64,000 bases of DNA from Pantoea sp. Ap-967 (lineage in GTDB: Bacteria; Pseudomonadota; Gammaproteobacteria; Pseudomonadales; Pseudomonadaceae), in contig NZ_VWXK01000016.1 in assembly GCF_011752565.1 (NCBI RefSeq), forward strand, positions 83,437 to 147,436. Direction: 5' to 3'. This document shows, piece by piece, positions 17,438 to 25,368 of the stretch. The translations under genes were made by a program, and so were the position numbers. Positions within the stretch are counted from its first letter, which is position 1. Each line of letters begins with the position of its first letter. Below the pieces are notes generated by a model that was not told the DNA's origin, did no database searches, and saw nothing but the letters and a program-made list of their open reading frames with translations.

Positions 17438-18379
17438 TCACTGGGCGCTCACCGCTTCCGCGGCCCCACCCTGCGACAGGCTATACACATAAGCCGCCAG
17501 CAGATGCACCTTGTCATTGCCCTGGATCTCCGCCTGGGCCGGCATCTGACCCTGGCGCCCATAGCGAATGGTCTGCTGCAACTGGGCAAAGCTCGACCCA
17601 TAGATGAACGCCTGCGGATGGGTCAGGTTCGGCGCGCCCATGGCCGGGGTGCCCTTGCCTTCAGGCCCGTGGCAAGCCACGCAGTTGCTGGCGAACAGTT
17701 CCTTGCCCTTCGCTGGGTCGGCCTTGGCGCCATCGGGCAGGCTGCGCCCATCGAGATTGGTCAGCACGAACGCGGCCACATCCGCCACGCCCTGTTCACC
17801 AATCACCTCGGCCCAACCCGGCATCACCCCATGGCGCCCGTTCATGATCGACGCCTTGATGGTTTCCGGCTCGCCGCCCCAGCGCCAGTCACTGTCGGTC
17901 AGGTTGGGAAAACCATAGGCGCCCTTGGCATCGGAGCCGTGGCACACCGCGCAGTTGGAGGCGAACAGGCGGCCCCCCATCTTCAGCGCTGCCGGGTCCT
18001 TGGCCACTTCCTCCACGGGCATGGCAGCGTACTTGGCGAAGATCGGGCCGAACTTGGCGTCGGCCTTTTGCATTTCCTTCTGCCACTCGTTGGCGCCGGT
18101 CCAGCCGTTCTCGTAACCGGGCAGGATGCCCTTCCAGTTGCCCAGGCCCGGGTACAGCACCAGGTAGCCAGCGCCGAACACCAAGGTGCCGACGAACAGC
18201 CAGAACCACCACTTGGGCAGCGGGTTGTCGTACTCCTCGATGCCATCGAAGCTGTGCCCCATGGTCTGGTCGGTGGTGCTGTTGCTCTGGCCCTTGCGGG
18301 TCGACAACAGCAGCCAGGCCAGGCCGATCAGGCTGCCGAGGGTCAGTACGCTGATGTAGGTACTCCAGAAGGTGGTCAT
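17438..18379 (-). CDS. ccoP2: cbb3 oxidase diheme subunit CcoP, copy 2
   Basis: A 313-residue paralogue of the protein at 13811-14782, with the same layout: N-terminal helix, second helix (WWFWLFVGTLVFGAGYLVLY) and heme sites CAVCH and CVACH. The sequence from residue 120 onward is nearly identical to copy 1, pointing to recent duplication or gene conversion. The start overlaps ccoQ2 by four bases. It is the last gene of the Anr-box operon. Confidence 0.95.
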   Translation of the reverse strand: MTTFWSTYISVLTLGSLIGLAWLLLSTRKGQSNSTTDQTMGHSFDGIEEYDNPLPKWWFWLFVGTLVFGAGYLVLYPGLGNWKGILPGYENGWTGANEWQKEMQKADAKFGPIFAKYAAMPVEEVAKDPAALKMGGRLFASNCAVCHGSDAKGAYGFPNLTDSDWRWGGEPETIKASIMNGRHGVMPGWAEVIGEQGVADVAAFVLTNLDGRSLPDGAKADPAKGKELFASNCVACHGPEGKGTPAMGAPNLTHPQAFIYGSSFAQLQQTIRYGRQGQMPAQAEIQGNDKVHLLAAYVYSLSQGGAAEAVSAQ

Positions 18380-18582
18380 TGCGCTTCGCTCCTCACAGCC
18401 GCAGTCATGGCAGCAGGTTCCTGCCCGGCAGGGGGCAGGCGGTCGTCGACGAAGGGCAGCAGGCGCGCTTCGGCGAAATCATGGTCGCGGCGGCGGTTGA
18501 ACACCCACAGCGAGAGGCCGATGAAGGCGACCATCACCACCAGGGTGCCCAGGCCGCGGATCATGCCGATATCCAGTTCCAT
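18376..18582 (-). CDS. ccoQ2: cbb3 oxidase small subunit CcoQ, copy 2
   Basis: A 68-residue single-helix protein (MELDIGMIRGLGTLVVMVAF) with a longer, more divergent tail than copy 1. ATG at 18582 lies five bases after the ccoO2 stop. Position and length identify it as CcoQ. Confidence 0.88.
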   Translation of the reverse strand: MELDIGMIRGLGTLVVMVAFIGLSLWVFNRRRDHDFAEARLLPFVDDRLPPAGQEPAAMTAAVRSEAQ

Positions 18583-18587
18583 GGCGG

Positions 18588-19196
18588 TTACCTCTTGTTC
18601 TTGATGGCGGTGCCGAGCACCTGCAGGTAGGCCACCAGCGCGTCCATCTCGGTCTTGCCCTTGACCGCATCGCGGGCACCGGCGATGTCTTCGTCGGTGT
18701 AGGGCACGCCGAGGGTGCGCAGGGTGCGCATCTTGGTGTCGGTGTGGCTGTTGTCGACTTTCTCGGCGACCAGCCATGGGTAGGACGGCATCTTCGACTC
18801 CGGCACCACGTTGCGCGGGTTGTACAAGTGCGCGCGGTGCCAATCGTCGGAGTAGCGCCCACCGACCCGGGCCAGGTCTGGGCCGGTGCGCTTGGAGCCC
18901 CACAGGAACGGGTGGTCCCACACGCTTTCACCGGCCACCGAGTAGTGGCCGTAGCGCTCGGTTTCGGCGCGGAACGGGCGAATCATCTGCGAGTGGCAGC
19001 CCACGCAGCCCTCGCGAATGTAGATGTCGCGGCCTTCGAGCTGCAGCGCGGTGTAGGGTTTCATGCCTTCGACCGGCTTGTTGGTCACGTCCTGGAAGAA
19101 CAGCGGGACGATCTGGGTCAGGCCGCCGATGCTCACGGCAAACACCATCAGCAGGGCCAGCAGGCCTACGTTTTTCTCGATGACTTCATGTTTCAT
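18588..19196 (-). CDS. ccoO2: cbb3 oxidase monoheme subunit CcoO, copy 2
   Basis: A 202-residue cytochrome c subunit, very close to copy 1, with the same REGCVGCHSQMIRPFR heme context and PESKMPSYPW methionine segment. Differences concentrate in the loop after it (VAEKVDNSHTDTKMRT). It starts 13 bases after ccoN2 and has the N-terminal anchor GLLALLMVFAVSIGGLTQIV. Confidence 0.95.
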   Translation of the reverse strand: MKHEVIEKNVGLLALLMVFAVSIGGLTQIVPLFFQDVTNKPVEGMKPYTALQLEGRDIYIREGCVGCHSQMIRPFRAETERYGHYSVAGESVWDHPFLWGSKRTGPDLARVGGRYSDDWHRAHLYNPRNVVPESKMPSYPWLVAEKVDNSHTDTKMRTLRTLGVPYTDEDIAGARDAVKGKTEMDALVAYLQVLGTAIKNKR

Positions 19197-19209
19197 CAGG
19201 CAAGTCTCC

Positions 19210-20634
<1,425 letters not shown>

Positions 20635-20683
20635 GTATGGGTTCCCATCCACGGTTATTGGCAGGCTATGAAGCGAGGCAAGC

Positions 20684-21376
20684 ATGAAAGACGGGCAAAT
20701 TGCCGGTATTGACGGGGATCAATGGGCGAAGATCGGAAATGTCCCAGGCTTGCGCTGCGATCCCCCGCAAACCGGGGGGCAGGGGGGCGCTGGCGACTGC
20801 CTGATCCTGGCCCATGGCGCCGGGGCGCCGATGGACAGCGATTTCATGAACGACATGGCGCAAAGGCTGGCCGCGCTTGGGGTTGGGGTGGTTCGCTTCG
20901 AGTTTCCCTACATGGCCGAACGGCGCGCGGGCGGTGGCAAGCGGCCACCCAATCCACAGAAAGTGCTGCTTGAATGCTGGCGCGAGGTGTACCGCCAGGT
21001 GCGACCTTTGGTCACGGGGCGGTTGGCGGTTGGCGGCAAGTCGATGGGCGGGCGCATGGCCAGTTTGCTGGCCGACGAACTGGGGGCCGATGCGCTGGTG
21101 TGCCTGGGGTATCCGTTCTATGCCGTGGGCAAGCCGGAAAAACCACGTGTCGAGCACCTGGCGGGTTTGCACACGCGCACGTTGATCGTGCAGGGCGAGC
21201 GCGATGCGTTGGGCAACCGGGAAGCGGTTGAAGGGTACGCCTTGTCACCCTCGATCGAGGTGAGCTGGCTGGTGGCGGGGGATCATGACTTGAAGCCGTT
21301 GAAGGCTTCGGGGTTCAGCCATGCGCAACATCTGCAGGTTGCAGCCGAAGCGGTGGCGGGTTTCTTGAAGGATTAG
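20684..21376 (+). CDS. Alpha/beta hydrolase of the KANL3/Tex30-like family
   Basis: A predicted serine hydrolase of 230 residues. The fold is shown by LILAHGAGAPMDSDFMNDMA, the nucleophile elbow GGKSMGGRMA, and GERDALGN and GDHDLKP, which would supply the acid and the histidine. The substrate is unknown. ATG at 20684 has GCGAGG at a good distance. With that start the Anr box of the divergent ccoN2 operon lies inside codons 9-13. No later ATG lies close to the conserved DQWAKIGNVPGLR segment. Confidence 0.8.
   Translation: MKDGQIAGIDGDQWAKIGNVPGLRCDPPQTGGQGGAGDCLILAHGAGAPMDSDFMNDMAQRLAALGVGVVRFEFPYMAERRAGGGKRPPNPQKVLLECWREVYRQVRPLVTGRLAVGGKSMGGRMASLLADELGADALVCLGYPFYAVGKPEKPRVEHLAGLHTRTLIVQGERDALGNREAVEGYALSPSIEVSWLVAGDHDLKPLKASGFSHAQHLQVAAEAVAGFLKD
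20709..20722 (-). promoter_or_regulatory. Anr box of the ccoNOQP-2 operon
   Basis: TTGACGGGGATCAA is a perfect TTGAC-N4-ATCAA site. It is centred 81 bases upstream of the ccoN2 start. At class II spacing the -10 would be the weak CATGCT, and transcription would begin near 20674. The box lies within the first codons of the divergent hydrolase gene. Confidence 0.85.
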
Positions 21377-21385
21377 TGCTGGATG

Positions 21386-21470
21386 CTTCGCGGGGCAAGC
21401 CCGCTCCTACAGGGGGTTGCATGACCCTAGGGCATGGCATTGTAGGAGCGGGCTTGCCCCGCGAAAGGGC
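21386..21470. repeat. Inverted class B REP pair
   Basis: CTTCGCGGGGCAAGCCCGCT with CCTACAGG (21386-21413) faces TGTAGGAGCGGGCTTGCCCC with GCGAAAGGGCC (21440-21471). It separates the convergent ends of the hydrolase gene and ppnP and may serve as a two-way terminator. Confidence 0.85.
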
Positions 21471-21486
21471 CGGTACAGGCCAGCGC

Positions 21487-21771
21487 TTAGTCGCGGTACT
21501 CGCACAGGTAAGCGGTATCGACCTTCACCTGCAGCTGGAACTTGCTGTCAGCCGGTACGTTGAACTTGTCACCGGCGTTGAAGGTTTCCCAGTTGTCGCT
21601 GCCTGGCAGCTTCACGGTCAGCGCGCCGGACACCACGTGCATGATCTCGCGCTTGGCAGTACCGAACTCGTATTCGCCCGGGGCCATCACGCCCACGGTG
21701 GCAGGGCCTTCTTCGCCGGCAAAGGCGATCGACTTGACGGTGCCGTTGAAGTACTCGTTGACCTGGAACAT
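21487..21771 (-). CDS. ppnP: Pyrimidine/purine nucleoside phosphorylase PpnP
   Basis: A 94-residue cupin-fold enzyme (formerly DUF1255) that cleaves several nucleosides with phosphate. The sequence MFQVNEYFNGTVKSIAF, GVMAPGEYEFGTAKREIMHV and NVPADSKFQLQVKVDTAYLC is typical of the family, and the length is exact. It starts at 21771; open sequence upstream belongs to another frame of the exonuclease region. Confidence 0.93.
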   Translation of the reverse strand: MFQVNEYFNGTVKSIAFAGEEGPATVGVMAPGEYEFGTAKREIMHVVSGALTVKLPGSDNWETFNAGDKFNVPADSKFQLQVKVDTAYLCEYRD

Positions 21772-21845
21772 GGGCGACTCCTGAAAAGGGGGGATGAAAA
21801 AGGGCTGGCCAGTATGCCCAAGCCCACTGGCCCCGTCATCTGCTT

Positions 21846-22415
21846 TCAGGCGCCGTTGGCGGGCAGGCTCAATGGCAGCAACCGGGCGGTGTTGCGCGCG
21901 TCTTCCAAGGCCCGGTGCTGCTGCCCGCAAAACTGCATGCCGGCCAGCTGCAGGGCGCCGTTGAGCCCCGTTGGGCGCTGCAGGTGGCGAGCCTTGGCGA
22001 AGCGCTGCTTGAGGTTGATGTGCGGCAGCTGGCGCAACAGGCTGTCGACGGCGTGCTGCTGCCATTCCTGGAGCAGCTGCTGGCGGTCGTAGTCGCCCCA
22101 GCTGACCCACGCCTGCAACTGCCCACGGTGGTGCCCGAGCCAGCGTTCGAAACGCTCCCATACTTCAGGAAACGCCGCGGCGCTGTCGACGCTGGCCTGG
22201 CTGATGTGCGTAAGCTCCCGGCAGAACGGCGTCAGTTGCGGCCGCCGCCTGGGCCGCACGAAGCGCTGGAAGTGGTCCACCTCGCGGCCTTCCCGGGTCA
22301 CCAGGCTGGCGCCGATTTCAATGATTTCCATCTCCGTGACCGGCCAGCCGCCGTCATCGGTGGTAGCTTCCAGGTCGATCACCAACCAGTGGCCCATACC
22401 AGGCTCCGTCGTCAT
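21846..22415 (-). CDS. 3'-5' exonuclease of the DEDDh family
   Basis: A 189-residue protein with the exonuclease fold of the DnaQ/ERI-1 type. Motif I is VIDLEATTDDGG, motif II is in LTHISQASVDSAAAFPEV with SWGDYDRQQL, and motif III is HRALEDARNTARLL with the catalytic histidine. Such stand-alone enzymes process RNA or DNA 3' ends; the substrate cannot be read from the sequence. ATG at 22415 is preferred, with GHWLVIDLE following shortly. Confidence 0.82.
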   Translation of the reverse strand: MTTEPGMGHWLVIDLEATTDDGGWPVTEMEIIEIGASLVTREGREVDHFQRFVRPRRRPQLTPFCRELTHISQASVDSAAAFPEVWERFERWLGHHRGQLQAWVSWGDYDRQQLLQEWQQHAVDSLLRQLPHINLKQRFAKARHLQRPTGLNGALQLAGMQFCGQQHRALEDARNTARLLPLSLPANGA

Positions 22416-22560
22416 ACATGCCCAAGCAGCGTAGCCAATGTGCGGCCACACGGCATCCCCTGGCACTTTGCCCTCACTTTGGCTTAACCAGCGGTTGTGC
22501 CCTGGCGGGAAAACGCCTAGCTTAGGCGCATCCAGGTATGAACCGAGATGAGCGTCCGTC

Positions 22561-23361
22561 TTGACTCCCACGCCCGGCCTCAAGGCCCTGTCCACCCTGT
22601 TGATGCTGGCCATGGCATGGCTGGCGGTGCCAGCGTGGGCCGGCCAGCCCCTGGACGTGAAGATCGGCGCTGCGCATTTCCCACCGTATACCGTGCGCCC
22701 GGAGCAGGGCGCCGACACCGGCCTGTTGCCGCAACTGGTCGAGGCGCTGAACCGTTTGCAGGCCGATTACCGCTTCGTCCTGGTGCCCACCTCGATCCAG
22801 CGCCGCTTCGGTGATTTCCAGCAAGCGCGCACCGACATGGCGATCTTCGAAAACCCCGAGTGGGGCTGGCAGCAAATTCCCCACCAGACCGTCGACATGG
22901 GCCTGGAGGACGCCGAGGTGTTCGTGGCACGCAAGGCCGCCGACCGCGACCAGCATTACTTCGATGAGCTGGAGGGCAAGCGCCTGGCGCTGTTCAACGG
23001 CTACCACTACGCCTTCGCCCGCTTCAACCCCGACCCCAATTACCTGCGCAAGGCCTTCAACGCGACGCTGACCTATTCCCACGACAGCAACCTGCTGATG
23101 GTGCAGTACGGCCGCGCCGACATCGCCCTGGTGACGCGCTCGTACCTCAGCGATTTCCTGCGCCGCAACCGTGAAAGCGACAGGCAGCTGTTCGCATCCC
23201 AGCGCGTTGACCAGGTGTACCACCACTATGCCCTCCTACGACCGGGCTCGCCCATCAACGATCGGCAGTTCGCTGCCTTGCTGCGCGGCTTGCGCGAAAA
23301 CGGCGAGCTGGCGCGCATCTTCCAGCCGTACCAGATCAGCGTTGCTGTGCCGGGCGACTAA
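22561..23361 (+). CDS. Periplasmic substrate-binding protein, SBP_bac_3-like
   Basis: A second orphan binding protein of the family 3 fold (about 266 residues) with a signal peptide ending PAWAGQPLDVKIG. The pattern GLLPQLVEALNRLQADYRFV and the closing LRGLRENGELARIFQPY match the family. The TTG at 22561 gives the longest signal peptide; an ATG at 22603 is possible. No transport genes are adjacent. Its stop codon TAA lies inside the PvdS-type promoter of the next gene. Whether it has any part in iron uptake is unknown. Confidence 0.65.
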   Translation: MTPTPGLKALSTLLMLAMAWLAVPAWAGQPLDVKIGAAHFPPYTVRPEQGADTGLLPQLVEALNRLQADYRFVLVPTSIQRRFGDFQQARTDMAIFENPEWGWQQIPHQTVDMGLEDAEVFVARKAADRDQHYFDELEGKRLALFNGYHYAFARFNPDPNYLRKAFNATLTYSHDSNLLMVQYGRADIALVTRSYLSDFLRRNRESDRQLFASQRVDQVYHHYALLRPGSPINDRQFAALLRGLRENGELARIFQPYQISVAVPGD

Positions 23362-23382
23362 ATTCCGGGGCTTTGACGACGT
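23359..23382 (+). promoter_or_regulatory. PvdS iron-starvation box of the acyltransferase gene
   Basis: TAAAT (23359-23363), 16 bases, CGT (23380-23382): a perfect match to the PvdS promoter consensus. It overlaps the stop codon of the upstream binding-protein gene and ends about 43 bases before the ATG. Confidence 0.85.
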
Positions 23383-23424
23383 TTCACCAGTCAGCCTTCC
23401 TTCCATTGTCATGTGAGCCCAACC

Positions 23425-24435
23425 ATGCCGTTCGATGCCGCTTCACCGCCTCAGTCACTGCCCCGTTGGCGCAGCCTCAGCGCCGATGAGGGCGACAGCC
23501 AGCTAAGCCTCACCCTTGAAGGCCGGCCATTGATTCAGGTGCAACTGGAGCCGGGTGACACGCTGGCCGTGCATGTTCGGCAACTGTGCCCCGAGCGCCC
23601 ACAGCAGGCCTTGTGGGCGGTGTGCTATTGGTTGCTGTCGCGCGAGCCTGCGCGCCAGCGCCTGGTCGTGCACCTGCCCGAGGTACTCGACGGGGCACTG
23701 GCCAGCGGCTTGCTGCTGGCCACGGAGCAGGCCGGTGTATACCTGTGCGAGCGGGCGTTGTTCTGGCAGTTGCCGGAGCCTTGGCTCGTCGCGCCCTCAA
23801 GCCCCTACCCACAGCAGATGCTGCTCAGCAACGGCAAGCGCCATCCACGCCGCGCACCCAAGGCCCAGGGCGAGGTGTACCGGCGTTTCGATGCGCGCCT
23901 GGGGAGCTGGGTGTCGCTGCGTACCCTGGACGTCGACCAGGACCTGGAGCGCTTCAACCGCTGGCAGAACAACCCGCGGGTGGAAAAATTCTGGCAGGAA
24001 GGGGGTTCGCTCGAGCAGCACCGCGAGTACCTGACCAAGCAGGCGGACGACCCGCATACCCTGACCCTCATCGGTTGTTTCGACGACCAGCCGTTCGCCT
24101 ACTTCGAGGCGTACTGGGCCAAGGAAGACCGCATTGCGCCGTTCTACCCGGCCGATGACTACGACCGTGGCATCCACATGCTGGTGGGCGAGGAAAGCCA
24201 CCGTGGCCCGCACAAAGTGGCCAGCTGGCTATCAGCGCTGGTGCACTACCTGTTCCTCGACGACCCGCGCACCCAACGGGTTGTGGCCGAGCCGCGCGCC
24301 GACAATGCCAAGATGATCGGCTACATGCACGACCAGTGTTTCCATTGCGACAAGGAATTCGATTTCCCGCACAAACGTGCGGCACTGATGATTCTGGGGC
24401 GGGAGCGGTTCTTCGACCGTTGCAAGCTGGTTTGA
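23425..24435 (+). CDS. pvdYII: N5-hydroxyornithine acyltransferase (PvdYII/IucB-like)
   Basis: A GNAT-type acyltransferase of 336 residues related to IucB and MbtK, which acylate N-hydroxylated side chains in siderophores. Typical motifs are NRWQNNPRVEKFWQEGG, YFEAYWAKEDRIAPFYPADD, DRGIHMLVGEESHRGPH and VVAEPRADNAKMI. In pyoverdine-producing P. putida and P. fluorescens this gene lies beside pvdS and pvdL, as here, and would supply acyl-hydroxyornithine. If this strain's pyoverdine ends in cyclic hydroxyornithine, the enzyme may have another role. The start at 23425 is preferred over GTG 23413 because it keeps a plausible ribosome site after the perfect PvdS box. Confidence 0.8.
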   Translation: MPFDAASPPQSLPRWRSLSADEGDSQLSLTLEGRPLIQVQLEPGDTLAVHVRQLCPERPQQALWAVCYWLLSREPARQRLVVHLPEVLDGALASGLLLATEQAGVYLCERALFWQLPEPWLVAPSSPYPQQMLLSNGKRHPRRAPKAQGEVYRRFDARLGSWVSLRTLDVDQDLERFNRWQNNPRVEKFWQEGGSLEQHREYLTKQADDPHTLTLIGCFDDQPFAYFEAYWAKEDRIAPFYPADDYDRGIHMLVGEESHRGPHKVASWLSALVHYLFLDDPRTQRVVAEPRADNAKMIGYMHDQCFHCDKEFDFPHKRAALMILGRERFFDRCKLV

Positions 24436-24441
24436 ACGCAC

Positions 24442-24524
24442 CGCGACCCACGCTCGCCCCTACCACGTATCGCGCCAATGGTAGGAGCGACCGCAGGTCG
24501 CGATAGGGGCGCGAAAAGCGCCCC
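24442..24524. repeat. Divergent REP pair with a terminator-like hairpin
   Basis: CGCGACCCACGCTCGCCCCT and GTAGGAGCGACCGCAGGTCG form an inverted pair with altered class A sequence. It is followed by the perfect hairpin GGGGCGC-GAAAA-GCGCCCC (24506-24524). It sits between the convergent pvdYII-like and pvdS genes and is a likely two-way terminator, although no long T tract is present. Confidence 0.6.
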
Positions 24525-24533
24525 TGGCAAATC

Positions 24534-25064
24534 TCAAGCCTGCCGATTAGCCGTCTTGCGGCAATGCACCAGGGCATCGCGGATCATGAAGTTCACCAGG
24601 GTTGGCGATACGCCAAGCTCCTTGGCAATGTCCTTCTGCGGCACGCCATGCAAGCGATACATTTCAAAGGCATAGCGGGTGCGCTGGGGCAGCTCGTTCA
24701 ACGCCTCGGCAATGTTTTCCAGGGCCGCCAGGTTGATATGGGTGGCTTCGGGAGATGCGTTGGCAATTACCACGTTCATGCCTTCCTCTTCACTGCCCGA
24801 GTACTTCAGCTCCATGGCCTGCTTGCGGTAGTGATCGATGGCCAGGTTGCGCACGATCTGGAACAGGTAGCTGAGTTGAGCTTTGAAAGAAGAGGTGATC
24901 TGCGGGGCGGCGCTGAGCCGGAAGAAGGCGTCTTGCACCACATCCTCGGCGCGCGAGCGGCAGCCAGTGATGCGGGCCGCGATCTTCACCAGGATGCTGC
25001 GATTGTCGACGAACGCCTGGAGTAATGGTGAATCGCACTTACTTGTGGATAGTTGTTCCGCCAT
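24534..25064 (-). CDS. pvdS: ECF sigma factor for pyoverdine genes (PvdS/PfrI)
   Basis: An extracytoplasmic-function sigma factor of 176 residues that directs RNA polymerase to pyoverdine promoters in iron-starved cells (called PfrI in P. putida). Region 2 reads RSRAEDVVQDAFFRLS and YLFQIVRNLAIDHYRKQ; region 4 reads LPQRTRYAFEMYRLHGVPQK followed by a HTH. The start at 25064 gives MAEQLSTSKCDSPLLQAF. A Fur box overlaps its promoter. Six candidate target promoters with the PvdS box are in this window. Confidence 0.95.
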   Translation of the reverse strand: MAEQLSTSKCDSPLLQAFVDNRSILVKIAARITGCRSRAEDVVQDAFFRLSAAPQITSSFKAQLSYLFQIVRNLAIDHYRKQAMELKYSGSEEEGMNVVIANASPEATHINLAALENIAEALNELPQRTRYAFEMYRLHGVPQKDIAKELGVSPTLVNFMIRDALVHCRKTANRQA

Positions 25065-25131
25065 GGAAATCACCTTGTCTCGAAGGGGAAAGGGAGCGCA
25101 CTGATTTGGGACGCTTCCTACGACGTGCGAC

Positions 25132-25160
25132 AAACTATTCGTAATGATAATGATTGTCAA
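25132..25160 (-). promoter_or_regulatory. Fur box overlapping the pvdS promoter
   Basis: Positions 25140-25158 (CGTAATGATAATGATTGTC) match the 19-base Fur consensus at 15 positions. On the minus strand TTGACA (25160 to 25155) and TAGTTT (25137 to 25132) are 17 bases apart, so Fur with iron would cover the promoter and shut off pvdS. The transcript would begin about 60 bases before the ATG. Confidence 0.85.
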
Positions 25161-25255
25161 ATACGGAAGTTAATGAGTATCCATTGGTTTCGGTTCTAAG
25201 CCGCCAGGCGTGAAGCCGTTCGCTTTTCGGCGGCCCTGGCGCACTGGCTAGCCGG

Positions 25256-25279
25256 TAATTTCTTGCCAGGCCCATCCGT
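25256..25279 (+). promoter_or_regulatory. PvdS iron-starvation box of pvdL
   Basis: TAATT (25256-25260), 16 bases, CGT (25277-25279): the PvdS consensus with one change (TAATT for TAAAT). It ends about 90 bases before the pvdL start. The remaining 25161-25255 holds an inverted repeat CGCCAGG/CCTGGCG and nothing else clear. Confidence 0.72.
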
Positions 25280-25368
25280 TCCCCTCTGTACATCCGGCCG
25301 CCGCACGTTGCCCCGCACCCTCGCGCGGGCAGTCGGCCCGACACTACAGACACTGGCAGGAACACCCC

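Noticed and set aside
25202..25241. Inverted repeat CGCCAGG/CCTGGCG upstream of pvdL as a terminator or riboswitch
   Set aside because: The arms are only seven bases with a long loop, there is no T tract, and it lies upstream of the predicted transcript start.
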